Assembly (NCBI GenBank): GCA_039707465.1
Contig: CM077648.1
Coordinates: forward strand, 77,500,119 to 77,564,118
Length of the DNA stretch: 64,000 nt
Origin: Rhabdophis nuchalis
Lineage: Eukaryota; Chordata; Lepidosauria; Squamata; Natricidae
Direction of reading: 5' to 3'
Shown: positions 35,998 through 48,190 of the stretch, piece by piece
How the letters are laid out: every line of letters starts with the position of its first letter
Numbering within the stretch: position 1 is the first letter of the stretch
Translations under genes and position numbers: made by a program
Notes under the pieces: model-generated
The model's input: only the letters and a program-made list of their open reading frames with translations
What the model was told of the DNA's origin: nothing
Database searches by the model: none

Positions 35998-36345
35998 CAG
36001 GTAGTCCTCAACCAAGACCACAATTGAGCCCAAAATTTCTGTTGTTAAGTGAGACAATTAAGCGTGTTTTGACCCACTTTACAGCTTTCTTGCCAAAGTT
36101 GTTAAATGAATCCCTGCAGTTGTTAAGTTAGTAACACAGTTGTTAAGCAAATCTGACTTTGTCAGGAGGTCCCCAAAGGAGCTAATGTGACCCCAGGGTA
36201 CCGCAACCATCATAAATATGAATCTATTGCCAAGTGTCTAAAGTCTGATCACGTGACCAGAGAGATGTTGCCCAACAGTCATAAATGTGAAAAATGATTG
36301 TAAGTCATTTTTTTTTCAGTGCTGTTGTAACTTCAGTGATTAGCT
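35998..36345 (+). mobile_element. Non-autonomous DNA element, 5' part
   Basis: Starts CAGGTAGTCCTCAACCAAGA and continues with the Thr/Val-free words GTTGTTAAGTGAGACAATTA and TGATCACGTGACCAGAGAGA. I recall this sequence type as a dispersed squamate repeat with ends reading CAGGTAGTCCTCGACTTA; the 3' inverted end is missing here. The superfamily is not assigned. Confidence 0.55.
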
Positions 36346-36632
36346 CCATTTCAATGTGCCCCATTTGCAAGCAGACGAAGCTTCCAGTTTCCCTCTTGGC
36401 AAAAAGTGTGCGGTGGAGCCAGAGGCAAGGAGTGGGGGGAGGCAGGCAATCCCAACACCCTGTCCACTCCATCCCACCATCTCTCAGTTTGCCCGTGACT
36501 GCTGGGGCAGCTGTCTGCTCAGGGCATCAGAATAGCCTGCCTTCTCCCTGTGTCTCTGCCTCCACCTGATGCCAGTGTCACCGCACAAGCCTCCCGCAAG
36601 CTTTCCATGAGCCAGGCAGCCGTGCAGCATGC
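36346..36632. other. unassigned GC-richer DNA
   Basis: No recognised element; short frames only. Confidence 0.4.
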
Positions 36633-36640
36633 GCTGGTTG

Positions 36641-37084
<444 letters not shown>

Positions 37085-37214
37085 GCTGGTTGACTGTATC
37101 CTCCCCCCGACTCTATCTCCACACTCAGACTTAACTGCACTGTGCCAAGGGGACAGTGGTCTATGGCTACCGTTGGCCCCTGCGTGCTTGCTGCTTCTTG
37201 TGCTGGCCACACCC

Positions 37215-37319
37215 ATCCCCCAGGCTTATTTTTGGGGCCAGGCTTATATTAGGCCCACCTCAAAAAATCAGGCTAGGACTTATTTTCAGGACGTGTCTTA
37301 TTTTCAGAGAAACATGGTA
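37215..37319. mobile_element. Fragment of an AATAAGAC-type DNA element
   Basis: The end ...CTTATTTTCAGAGAAACATGGTA and the internal repeated CTTATTTT words match a common short dispersed repeat whose end reads TACCATGTTTCTCTGAAAAT. Only one end is present. Confidence 0.45.
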
Positions 37320-39241
37320 CCTATATTTTATTTCACAGTCTTTCCCTTATACTATGCTGCTATTTATTATTCTATTTCTGTTTAATTTGAAATTCGTCTG
37401 GGAGAAGCCCTCATTTAGGACAGTTTGGACACATATTTCCATTCTAAGGACATTTCAGTTCTAAAATTATACAAGATATACTTTACGGTTTTGGAAGGCA
37501 GAAAATGTAAGGCAATAATCCATCTTCCCTCAACAGTGGAAAAATCTTTGAAGGGAGTAAAGGATGGCTTGTAGATTGAACAAGCTGTGGTATGGCAGGC
37601 TTAGGAGCCCAAAAATCCTATACCCTATAATTTTATCAGAAGAAATGCAACAAAACTATTCTGATGGACCAGCCACACTCCTTATTATCCTGGAAAAGAT
37701 GTACAATTAGCTTCATCTCACCTGAGGCTTTGCCCCCTTCCCCCTATGTTGCTTACAGGTGGAAGAAGTACATGTGCACGGCAAAGCCAGGATTATCCAT
37801 GTATTTCATATCAAGCTTTCAGCATAAACAGCTCATCATCGCATTGTGGTCTCAGCCCCAGCCAAGGAAACTTTGTCACGATTCCCATGTCTCCTAAAGC
37901 AGAACAAATGCAGTTTGCTTATCCAAATCCAACTTGATCCAATGATCCCAAGCTGTCGTAGAGAAATTGTTGCTGCATGTAAGTTCTAGGCAGAAATCTG
38001 TTAGTGTGTCCTTAAACCAGCTGCTTTGACTCAGCTGCTTGACTCAAGTTGTATCCCGAATGACTTTAAATCTACTTTTCAATCAAATCAATCAAAACCT
38101 TTTCTGGTTTTGGGCCAGAGAAATCGATAATAAAAGTGCATACGTCTGTAATTAATAATAAAACTAGGAAGACACAGAGTACAATAAAACTTCATAAAAA
38201 TCAATATAGTAATGATCACACAGATAACAGCACCAATCACCAAAATGTGTACTAATCTTCACTCATAGATAGGATGGGTAGAACAAACTGTGGTCAAAAT
38301 CTGGCAATTTAGATATTTAAATTTTCAAGGGGCACTTAAATATCATGTTTAAAATACAATATAGGGCACTCACTCACCACTATTAATTATAGGCTAAAAC
38401 ACATAGCTAATAATATAATCAATAGACATGGTCTCATTTAGGCACCTAATTTCTTCTAGCAAGTCAGAATTCTAAATCCTTTTGCAGTTCATAAATCAGT
38501 TATTATTTTAGAAAACTTTTTTCTTATGAAGTGTATGTAACTTTAAAAGCCTCTTCCGAGATTTCATTTCCAAGAATATCTTCCAGCAGCTTTCACATAT
38601 CTCTAGTGCCTCCTTACTGAGTTATTTGCTGGAAGGAAAGGAAAATCCTCTGTAATTTTAATCCTTTTGCTCATGGTTAATAGAGCTATGACGGGCAAGA
38701 AAAAGGTTTTAAATTCTATCCCATGTATATACACACCTATATTACATTTCCCATTTCAAATCAATTCTGTATATAGCCTGGATGTCTAGCTGTAGGCTTA
38801 ACTGCAGTTTCAGCCTTTTAGTTTATTTGTAGCTACACAATGGTCAGTCAGTTGGTGTTTATATGATTAACGATGAACAACTGTCCTCTTAGTTGTGGCA
38901 GCCTATTATACATTTTCTCCTCATACTCCAATAAAATATGTGTCTGAAAACTTTCTATAAGCATTATTTCACTTGACTTTTTCATTTTGATTATAATTAA
39001 AACTCAGTGGTGCAACTATTACTGATTTCCAGGGCCTCAGCTCAGCAACTCTACAACCTAGGGGGCCTTCTATATGACTGCCCAGGCAACAGCAGCTAAT
39101 AGGACAATAACAAACACACCAGTTCGTAGACTGACACAAGCTTATTAGCCATTTTATGGCAACCAACATTCCCGTGCTTGCTTTGAAGCGATACTCACTG
39201 TTTCAGAAAAAGATGTGAAAGCGGTTGGATTTCAGGGCAGG
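37320..39241. other. unassigned intergenic DNA
   Basis: About 1.9 kb with no confident gene. The segment 38080-38520 (CAATCAAAACCTTTTCTGGT onward) has the look of a minus-strand LINE 3' end, but I cannot name it. No complete exon is supported. Confidence 0.4.
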
Positions 39242-39249
39242 CACTGAAG

Positions 39250-39408
39250 CAGAGGTGGGTTGCTCCTGGTTTGGCCGAACCAGTAGTAGTGGCGGCAGGA
39301 GGCTCCGCCCACCTGCCCAGATGTTTCTGCACATGCTTAAAAGCGTTGCATGCATGTGCATTGGAGCGTGTCCAAACCAGTAGTGAAAAAATTGGCAACC
39401 CATCACTG
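39250..39408. mobile_element. Short hAT element
   Basis: 159 bp with ends CAGAGGTGGGTTGC and GGCAACCCATCACTG. Flanks CACTGAAG (39242-39249) and CACTGAAA (39409-39416) match 7/8. Confidence 0.85.
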
Positions 39409-39416
39409 CACTGAAA

Positions 39417-40066
39417 GATACATGCTGAATTCCATGTGCCCTGAATTGTTAACCCAAGAATTAAGTATTGAGGAAAAAACATTTTATACCATACAGTTAT
39501 GTTTAGTGGCTTAAAACAAGACAGGCTGAACTAACTGCTTAACTTTTCCCCAAAGAATAAGTATAGTCTTAGGGGTAAAGAAGATGATTCAATTGAAAAG
39601 ACTGTCTTCATTTCATCTCCTAATTGCTGCCTTTCACATATTGAAGCGGTGTGGTGAAATATGCCAATAAGAAAATAGATCTCGTAGTGTTGTAATAAGT
39701 CTTTCTTTAAGACTTTCTTTCTTTATACTATGCTGCTGTTACAATAGTTTATTAATATTACTAGCTACCCTGGCCACATGTTGCTGTGGCCCAGTTTGGT
39801 TAAACCTGAGGATGTACGCTGTTTATAGCAAAATATACCAATGGAGAAAATTTGGTGTAACTTTGAAGGGGCAATTGAAGATATTGTTTATGTATTAAGA
39901 AAAAAATAATTATAAAGAAAATAATGGAAGAGAATAATGTGGCTGAAAGTGAAAACAAAACTATGATGTAAAAAGGTCTATGTAATTGAGAAGATGTAAT
40001 AGAAAAGACCCAGACAATATGTATAATTTGTATTAAAAAAATAAAAAAAACCTTGGGAAAAAAAAG
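39417..40066. other. unassigned AT-rich DNA
   Basis: Nothing recognised. Confidence 0.5.
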
Positions 40067-40155
40067 ACTTGTGAATTTTAACTCCCAGAATTTCCACTTG
40101 GCTGGGGATTTCTGGGAGTTGAAGTCCACATGTCATAAAATTGCCAAAGTTCGAT
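40067..40155. mobile_element. Decayed palindromic MITE
   Basis: The words TTTTAACTCCCAGAATTTCC and TTTCTGGGAGTTGAAGTCC form imperfect inverted arms like those of the element at 42308. Confidence 0.5.
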
Positions 40156-40183
40156 ATCTCTAGTTAGTTCTCTGCCTCTAGGC

Positions 40184-40378
40184 CAGTGGGTCTCAACCTT
40201 CCTAATTCTGAGACCCTTTAATTCAGTTCCTCATGTTGTGGTGACCCCCAACCATAAAATTATTTTATGTTTTCAGTAGTTTTTCAAAAATATGTGTTTT
40301 TTTATGGTCTTAGGCGGCCCCTGTGAAAGGGTTGTTCGACCCCCAAAGAGGTCCCGACCCACAGGTTGAGAGCCACTG
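40184..40378 (+). mobile_element. SPIN-like hAT MITE
   Basis: 195 bp flanked by the exact 8-base duplication CTCTAGGC (40176-40183, 40379-40386). The left end CAGTGGGTCTCAACCTTCCT and the words TTCCTCATGTTGTGGTGACC, CCCCAACCATAAAATTATTT, GATGGTCTTAGGCGG and GGTTGAGAGCCACTG match, as I recall it, the SPIN (Space Invaders) hAT family that entered several tetrapod lineages horizontally. The middle is shorter than in the family's usual short element. No coding capacity. Confidence 0.8.
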
Positions 40379-40492
40379 CTCTAGGCCCTACATATGTTTG
40401 CCATGAAATAGATTATACTTATGCATAGATGGTACCCAGTCTAATACTGTCCCAGGTAGCTCTCAGAATTTTATTCAGCATGTCTACAGAAT

Positions 40493-40707
40493 TTATTTAT
40501 TTATTTATTTATTTATTTTATTAGACTTTTATACCACCCCCTCTCCGGGTAGGACTCGGGGCGGTGCACAGCAGATAAAAGTACAAATAATACATACACC
40601 TGAATAAATACATTCATACCACTAAAACCAAATTAAATTAAGAACTGTGCTAAAAATATAAGACACTACAACCCTATAAAATTAATTACTAAAATCGACG
40701 TCTAAAT
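40493..40707 (-). mobile_element. L2-like LINE copy K, 3'UTR fragment
   Basis: (ATTT)n tail (40493-40520), the 3' box GGGTAGGACTCGGGGCGGTG, then 3'UTR as far as GTCTAAAT, where a hAT element is inserted. Confidence 0.8.
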
Positions 40708-41098
40708 CAGGGGTCCCCAGCCCCTGGTCCGTGGACCGGTGCCGGTCCGTGGCTTGATAGGAACCGGGCCGCAGGGCCGGAGAGGAGGAGGAGGGGGCAG
40801 CCCCCTGGGCAGAGCGCGCACCGGATGCAGGAGAGCACAGGCGCGGCCATTTGAGCCGTTGGAGGCCCTAGACCTAGAGGGCCGAGTGAGCAGACTCCCC
40901 ACCCTGTGTGCGCAGACACAGGCGCGGCCGTTCGCACCATTGGAGGACCTAGAGGGCCGAGTGAGCTGGCTCCCCCCCGCGTGCGCATGCTCCGCCTGTT
41001 CCCCCTCCCACCCCCACTCCTCCTCTACGCCAGCCGGTCCGCAGAATTTTTTTTTAAATGAAACCAGTCCCTGGTGCAAAAAAGGTTGGGGACCCCTG
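40708..41098. mobile_element. hAT element, GC-rich, 391 bp
   Basis: Ends CAGGGGTCCCCAGCCCC and GGTTGGGGACCCCTG with exact 8-base duplication GTCTAAAT (40700-40707, 41099-41106). Inside, a segment of about 70 bases is present twice in tandem (near 40845 and 40920: GCGCGGCC, CTAGAGGGCCGAGTGAGC). Open frames on both strands follow this GC-rich core and are not genes. Confidence 0.92.
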
Positions 41099-41106
41099 GT
41101 CTAAAT

Positions 41107-42299
41107 GATTGATTCAGCCATTTTTGAGATAACAAAAAAATTGCAACTGTTCACTTGTCTGTTATATTAGAAGTCTATATTCTTAGATTCCCACCTGTGT
41201 TTATTTTGTAAAATGAACATCTGCTGAATTGCTTATTTTCTCATTCCTAAACTCTTACTAATATCCCTTACTAATATTCTTTCCCCACTGGATTGTATAT
41301 TGAGTCTTGTGTTATTTCCCTGCTATGAATTCTGTTTGCCACTACCATGCATCATAATCTCAACTGTGGTTATGCAGATATGACATGGGATGACTATCTT
41401 CTCTGCAGGACTATGATTGACTCTCAGAAGGCGTCTCTGCACTATTGATATATTCAGTGTAGTCACCTCCTGTGTGTCTTAAGATCTGCTTTCATTCAAA
41501 AAAGATACCATGACTATAAAACTTTCAGTAAATGTGTATTTGGTCAACAGATTTATGTGGAAACTTGCCTTATATTACAAATTATCTAAAAGATGAGCAG
41601 ATGACTAAAGAAGAACTCTTTTCTTTGATCATTTCTTCAGGAAATATTCTCACTTAGCTAGTGTAGTTGTGACTGAAATCTCTTAACATGTGGTTCTTAA
41701 GAATCATTTTCTTTTAAGAACTTTCCTATTGCTACTGGCCCTATTCTACCAATATATGACCTCGAATGGAGTAGAAAGGAAACATATCTGATCTTCTGTA
41801 AATGAATCTGGTTACTAATGAAAATTTCATATTGATTCCTCACTTTCTTTTGTAGGTAAAACTGCTTCTTCAATTTTGCTGTGCATTTCAGGTAATCAAT
41901 TAGTCTCTTTAGAATTCAGTGTTTACATATGTTACAAAGTGCAACTTCCTTAGCTGTAATGTATAAATCACTGTACAGATTTCAAAAATGAACCAGATTG
42001 TAAATATATGCTGAGCATTATATGGATATCACAAAGCTACGGAAAAGGGAAGCCACATTTAGATCAACGATCAGCTTTTTTCATTATAAAGAGTGTGTAC
42101 GTGTAGGAAGAGATTTTATATCCCCATGGAATTCTTTTAACAGTTTAGTAAAAACTAAAAATCTGTGTTAACACTTTTGGTCAACCTAGCCAGTATAGGT
42201 CTCAGTTCTGGGAATTGCATTCCTAACACATCTGCAGGGTTCTTGTTAGGAAGGTTGATCTAAAGCTCGAACAAGATAGCAATCTTGCTGTTAGCATGG
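41107..42299. other. unassigned intergenic DNA
   Basis: No recognised repeat. At 41857-41892 a 36-nt stretch is bounded by a strong acceptor-like and a donor-like site but is too short to support an exon. Confidence 0.45.
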
Positions 42300-42307
42300 C
42301 CCTAACC

Positions 42308-42407
42308 CAGGGGTCTGCAAAGTTGGCTCTTTTAAGGCTGGTGGACTTCAACTCCCAGAATTCCCCAGCCAGCATAGCCTTAAAAGAGCCAACTTTGCAG
42401 ACCCCTG
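42308..42407. mobile_element. Palindromic hAT MITE, second family
   Basis: A 100-bp palindrome CAGGGGTCTGCAAAGTTGGC ... GCCAACTTTGCAGACCCCTG with exact duplication CCCTAACC (42300-42307, 42408-42415). The arms differ from the 13622 type but share its ACTTCA.CTCCCAGAATT centre. Confidence 0.92.
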
Positions 42408-42415
42408 CCCTAACC

Positions 42416-43209
42416 AAAGCATTTTACATTTCAATAGATTCCAGGTTTCATACAAAACTCGCTGCTCCAGAATGAAAACTATCATTGCTATCCTGATGAG
42501 CCTGAACTTCTCTTTTGTCTGTATATTGTAAAGCATCAACTATTGATGGTGATGGAGCTATCTTCTGAAGCTCACTGTTAAAATTAAAATCCTAAATTTT
42601 TACTGTTCACTACTATGAGATGGGACTGCAGTGAGAAATAAAGTCATAATTCAGCCTTTGATAATCAGATAGCACAACTGGGCCCCATTCTCTCTCCTCT
42701 AAATCAGAAGGCCGTTAATCAGGCAATTGATAAGAGGCTTTCACACATGCTCAAACAGATGTGGAGATACAGATGACCAGGAGGACTTTGTAGCTGTACT
42801 TAGTAATAAAATCAATTTGATATCGTTCTTCCACCTTTAGATAAGAAAGCTTAATTTCCAGTAGGTATTTAACATGCCAAGTTAAAAGTTTTTTTCCTCA
42901 TCATCTGTTTTTAAGCCCATTTGTAAAGTGTATCTTGCTTTGTAATTTGAATGTTTATGATATTGATCTACCAACTGTCAGATGCAATGGATTTTTATTC
43001 ACATAATTTCTAGCATACCGATTAAAAATAATTCCAGAGTAAGTATCCAATTGTGCATACCTTTTTGCCTGATTATATTATGGCAGCTGTTTATCATGGC
43101 CTTAGTTTCCACAGACTTTAACTTTTGTAAATAGAAATGTTTGCTTCGATACCTCTTAAACCAACAAGAAAGTAATATAGTAATTGGGCTACAACTAATC
43201 ATATTAATT
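42416..43209. other. unassigned intergenic DNA
   Basis: Nothing recognised. Confidence 0.5.
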
Positions 43210-43902
43210 TACTGTACTTTTCAGAGTATAAGACACACTTTTCCCCCTCTAAAAGAGGATGAAAATGTTGGTGTGTCTTACACACCGAATATAGCAATTT
43301 TTGGCATCTGAAAACCTCGCCCTGCATGTTCCAATTTTTCCAAAAACAGGCTTGGGGTTGGTTTTTTTGCAAAAACTGGATGTACAAAGGATTTGGGAGG
43401 CCTGCAGAGTGTTCCTAGGGGCTGGGAAGGTCAAAAATGTGATGTGGGGGGGGGGGGGGGTTGGGAGGTAAAAAAACAGGCCTGTTTTTTGGAAAAACAG
43501 TGGCATTTTTATCACCTCCAGGCTTCAGGAGCACTCTGTAGGCCTCCCAAACCCTTGCAAAAAAAAAAAAATGGGCCCATTTTTGGCCTCCCAAATCCCC
43601 CAAGAGTGCAATTTTTGCTCTCTCTAGCCCCCAGGGGCACCCTACAAGCCTCCCAAACTCTCTGCACACACTAATTTTGGGAAAAAGCGGGCCTATTTTC
43701 ACAAAAAATGGGCCCATTTTTCACCTCCCCAACCCCCCCGTTTATTGCGTTTTTGCCCTCCCAAGGCCCCAGGAACAATCTGCAGGCCTCCCAAACCCTC
43801 TGTGTGCCCTGTTTTTGTGAAAAACTTTTTTTCTTGTTTACCTCTTCGAAATCTTGGTGCGTCTTATACTCTGGTGCATCTTATAGTCTGAAAAATATGG
43901 TA
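43210..43902. mobile_element. TA-flanked DNA element with internal repeats, 693 bp
   Basis: Inverted ends CTGTACTTTTCAGAGTATAA (left) and TTATAGTCTGAAAAATATGG (right) are each preceded or followed by TA, as for Tc1/mariner-type insertion. The interior is built of diverged copies of a unit of about 110 bases alternating CCTCCCAAACCC and GGGCCCATTTTT words, in both orientations. No transposase is seen. A fragment of the same family starts at 53637. Confidence 0.65.
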
Positions 43903-44139
43903 CTTTAGCATGAACAATGAATACCAGTATTATGGATGCATCTATGCTTATTATGTTAATTTAGTTACAATTACTTCAATTGCAGAATATCATTTGAGCT
44001 GGACTTTTTGGTTAAATACCAGATTGGGACCAAATACATCAGTATGTATTTATTCTCAGAAAGGAAAGTTTGACTTTGAACTTGTTTTTAGAAATATTCA
44101 GTAACAATAACAACTGGAATTTGGTGGTGCAGCTTGAGA

Positions 44140-44815
44140 ACAGAGTAATTAGTGTGCATTATTCTGAGAAAATAATGGAAAATGAATTTTTTCCCTGTAT
44201 ATTGAGGGGGGGTTGTGTGGAGAGGGTTTCTCTTTTAAATTCTTAGGAGTGCTTATTAGCCAAGATCTCACCTGGAAAAACAACATGTTTCTGGTGATTG
44301 GAAAAGCCCAACAGAGACTTCATTTCCTTAGAGTTCTGCGAAAAAATCAGGTGGAACAATGGCTGATGACCTCTTTCTATCTGTCCACATATAAAGTGTC
44401 CTCACATATTGTATTACAGCTGTGGACAGGAAGGCATTACAGAGGGTGATCAATTTGGCACAAGAAATTTGGTTGCCCTCTGACACCACTGGATGACATC
44501 GCCAGATCTCGCTGCTTTAGCAGAGCAAGGAAGATTCTCAAAGATGATTCACACCCTGGTTGGTATCTCTTTGCACTTCTACCATCAGGCAGAAGATATC
44601 AAAGTATAGCCAGCTGAAAAAACAGGTTTAAAGATAGTTTCTATCCTTGGGCTGTGAGACTTTTAAATTCAACCGCAATCCCTCCATGCACATGCTAGTT
44701 TTTTTCGTTTTTTCTTTTCTCTCTCTTTTTGTTTCTGTTATAATTTTGCAGCAGTGAGGTTAAAACCAATTTCGTTGTAAACAAATACAATGACAATAAA
44801 GATTACACTTATAAG
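44140..44815 (+). mobile_element. Rex1/L2-group LINE remnant, 3' end
   Basis: The region 44225-44450 encodes KFLGVLISQDLTWKNN and GKAQQRLHFLRVLRKNQ, followed in other frames by phrases such as LQRVINLAQE and SGRRYQS-like codons near 44585. These are typical of the C-terminal part of a fish/reptile Jockey-superfamily LINE. The end reads ACAATGACAATAAAGATTAC. Frameshifts and stops are numerous. Whether the clade is Rex1 or L2 is uncertain. Confidence 0.6.
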
Positions 44816-46339
44816 AGAATTCAGAAAATTGATTTTAATAGCTTATTGCAGGTGTGCCCAGTCCACAAACAACATTGCATGCTTATGAGAATTTCCAACA
44901 AAACTCAGAAATGTTTGTTGGTGTTTACATCGAATGTTCATCCAAATACATTAATCAAATTTTACCAACAAACAAGTTTCAAGGTACTTAGTAATTGATG
45001 GAGAAAATAACCACTCTATTAGGTATATCTGTAATTGGAGATTCTATAGTGTTTTCACTGTATTAGTTCCCAGAACTGAGGACTAATTCTTAGAAGACAT
45101 TTCAAAACTGTCATGTTACATAGGGAAAGCATATTTTGGAATTGACAGAAAGGGATTTAAATGTTTACGATCATGGAATGACAGGAATGTAATATTTCCT
45201 ATATATTAGTCTGAAGAAGTATAAATGCTGATTTCTAATATTTCTAATTGCCAACCAGCATGTTTTATCTATATTGAAGATGAACCATTCAGTATAGAAG
45301 AGACAGAAAAGTTGGCAGCACTAATGCTAGTTACTGGTATTTGTTAATAGTTAATTGCTATTTACGGCATGCCTTCATATCTGTCACAATGGATATGTGC
45401 TATACAGTCATGCAGTCTCAACAGCCTCCAAAGAATGAAAGTAAAGTTCCTATTGAAAATAAGCTCTTATTTATTCATAGGTATATAATACTGGAAACGT
45501 AACTGAATTGTATCTGCCATTGAAAACTGCTTTGGATATCACCCATATTTTCCCTCCTCTCCACTCATAGTGCCAGATGTAAATATATAGGGAGCATACT
45601 TTGTGCTGACATAGTTTTGAGAAAGCATAAATTTCTGAATAGTGTTACATTCATCTCACTTCTTGTCTTGATGAGATATTCCTGAGAATGTCATGTTTTT
45701 TTTTAACCATATAGCACTTTCAAAAGTATGGCTTCCGTAAAAATATATCAACTGAGCATAAGTAAAAGTATCAAGAACCTTAGGGTTCAGCTTCACAACA
45801 GCTGCTCCATGTCATATCAGCCCAACCCTGCTAGGATTTCAAAAGATCATAAAAATCTGGATTTTTTAAGGGATGATGTAAATTTTTGTTACTGTTGATT
45901 GTTATATGGTTAATCTGATTGTTATGTTATGATAAGTATGTTTCTGTATGTGTGTGTGTGTGTGTGTGTATGTATGTTAGTTTTGATTGATTATTGAATT
46001 ATTAATCTGATTGTTACAATACATTATCATATGTAATTTCCAGTCAAAAACAACTCTGGTAGCTTACATTTCACATATACATACTGTATATAGATGATCA
46101 GAATTATTTTTGATTGGAATGGCTTTAAGATTCAACTAATAAATACAGAGCAGAATATAAAATTAATTGTTGCTCTGTGAAAAGTCTAGTAAGAATCAGC
46201 CAATCTGCAAAATAGAGAAACCAGATTTAGTTTTCTGAATCTCTGTGCCTGATTCAGCATACTTCTATTATTTGTTATTAGCTATAGATAATTTGCATCC
46301 TTCTTGGCTAAAGAAAGACTATCTGGACCAATGATAGGT
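44816..46339. other. unassigned DNA with a (TG)n run
   Basis: A TG run at 45950-45969 and nothing else recognised. Confidence 0.5.
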
Positions 46340-46567
46340 TCTGGATCCCGGTGCAACCAGTACAGTGCAATGGGGCTGGGCGCCCACCACATGAACACAA
46401 GCAGTGCGCACATGCATACTTACTGCCTACAACACTCCAGCTGCTCAGCGGAGCATCGAGCAGGTGCCGTACACTCCGTGCGCATGCGTGGCAGCCCCAA
46501 AAACTTCAAATACCGGTAAGGAGTGACGGCGGGTGGGAACGGGGCGTACTGGTCGTAACCCACCACT
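46340..46567. mobile_element. hAT element fragment
   Basis: The right end GTAACCCACCACTG resembles the inverted end of the 36641 and 39250 elements, and GCATGCG words are shared with them. The left end is unclear. Confidence 0.45.
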
Positions 46568-46912
46568 GATCTGGATGCATCACATCTTCCCATAGCCCAT
46601 TCGGCTACCAGAGAGATTCAAGCCCTGCAATGTCACAGGCTATCAGCACTCTATTGTTAAATTCTAGTATTCCCTCTTTATAATAGAAAGGACAAAAAAC
46701 AGAAAAGGATATGGTGCTTCAACTGTGTATTGTTTAACTGAATAAACATCCCATGACCTTTTACTGCTTCAGTAAAGGATCAGACAGTTTCTATCCCATT
46801 TACAGATGCTGACCAGACCAGCAATGAGTTTTATCTCAACAGAAGAGATAAGGCAGCATTCCCAACCTCTTCTGAATGCAACAGGTTATAGGAGGGTGCA
46901 GAACTTTGTTTA
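46568..46912. other. unassigned intergenic DNA
   Basis: Nothing recognised. Confidence 0.45.
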
Positions 46913-47434
46913 TTTATTTTATTTATTTATTTATTTTTGAATTTTTATACCGTACCTTCTCCCAGCAGGACTCAGGGCGGTGTGCAGGCCTCAATAAAAA
47001 CCAACTGGTATAAAATCACTAATATAAAACAATTAAAATACAATTAAAAATCTATTAAATGGTAAGCCTGATTTTGATAAAAGCCCTATCTAAAAACCCT
47101 CTCTAAAACCTATTAAAAGCTATGCCAGGCCGGCCGCACGAAATAAATGGGTCTTCAAAGCGCGGTGGAAAAGGCGCAGGTCCGTGATCGTGTGAAGGTC
47201 AGGGGGTAGGTCATTCCAGAGGGCAGGAGCAGCCACAGAGAAGGCTCTCGTCCTGGCAGTCGCCAGCCGACATTGCCTAGCCGACGGCACCCTGAGGAGG
47301 CCCTCCCTGTGGGAACGGACTGGTCTGTGGGAGGTATTAGGTAGCAGGAGGCGGTTTTGCAAATAGCCAGGTCCCATGCCATGGAGCGCTTTAAAGGTGG
47401 TTACTAACACCTTGAAGCGCACCCGGAAAGCCAT
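46913..47434 (-). mobile_element. L2-like LINE copy L, 5'-truncated
   Basis: Minus-strand copy with a TTTA-type tail tract and the box CAGCAGGACTCAGGGCGGTG. An open frame from the truncation at 47434 to the stop at 47120 covers AFRVRFKVLVTTFKALHG to LKTHLFRAAGLA, the last 105 residues of ORF2. The flanking residues before AFRV are not LINE. Confidence 0.88.
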
Positions 47435-47962
47435 GTTCTGTAGCAAAGAAAGTCTTGTTGCTTCTTCTTTCACATTGCCTATAACCAGCCTTGGAATGAA
47501 ATTAAGCCATTGTAATGAACAGCATTTTTAAAAAATGGCTCTTGTCCATAAACTGTAACATGGAGACGGGACTACTAAGAACAGCATTGAAATTAATAAC
47601 TTTTGACACTTTAGTTGATGAGAAACCATCTTTGGTGACTGCATTGTTTGCCAAGGAAATTTCAAGCAACAGCAATCTGTTGTTGTTCCTGCATTGTGTT
47701 ATTTAATATGTGAAAGACATGATGATATCTGAAGGGGGAGCTACAGTGTTCTGTGATTGCTGTGCATTTGGGATAATTGGCTTAGTTTTATACTAGCCTA
47801 TTTTTCTATATTAATTGTTTTACCTCAGTATGAAACACACAAAGAGTGAGACATGCCATTGGCTGCTTTAAGCAGCCCATGAGTAAAGAAGCAAGCTGAT
47901 CATAATTATTACTTTTCCATCATTGATTTCATTCAGATTACATTTTATCAGGGTCTAACTAA
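47435..47962. other. unassigned intergenic DNA
   Basis: Nothing recognised. Confidence 0.45.
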
Positions 47963-48190
47963 GGGCCAGTTTGGTGTAGTAGTTATGGCACTGGCAGGGA
48001 AACCAGGAGATTGAGTTCTAATGCCTGCTTTAGGCATGGAAGCCAGCTGGTTGACTTTGGACTGGTCACTCCCAGCCTAATCCTAAGGGTTTTTTGTGGG
48101 GAAAATAGGAGGAGGAAGGAGTATTCTGTATATTGCTGCCTTGAGTTACTTAAATAATAATAAAGTCTGGATAAGAATCTAATAAATAAA
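47963..48190 (+). mobile_element. tRNA-derived SINE (Sauria/squamate type)
   Basis: Begins GGGCCAGTTTGGTGTAGTAG with an A-box-like TTTGGTGTAGTAG and a B-box-like GAGTTCTAATGCC (about 48014). Then come the family words AAAATAGGAGGAGGAAGGAG and CTTGAGTTA and an AATAATAAAG...AATAAATAAA 3' end. Possible target duplication TCTAACTAA / TCTAATAAA. SINEs of this type use BovB machinery by their 3' end, from general knowledge of the family. Confidence 0.82.

Noticed and set aside
37690..37900. Minus-strand stretch with donor-like CCTGTAAGC and open codons MDNPGFAVHMYFFHL
   Set aside because: A stop lies just upstream and no good acceptor is present.
40702..41104. Open frames of 90-125 codons on both strands
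   Set aside because: Inside a GC-rich hAT MITE with 8-base duplication; no motif.
41857..41892. 36-nt microexon-like stretch between a strong acceptor and a donor
   Set aside because: Only 12 codons, no neighbouring exon; too likely by chance.
43249..43717. Open frames rich in Pro and Phe
   Set aside because: Internal repeats of a DNA element, homopolymer-rich, no motif.
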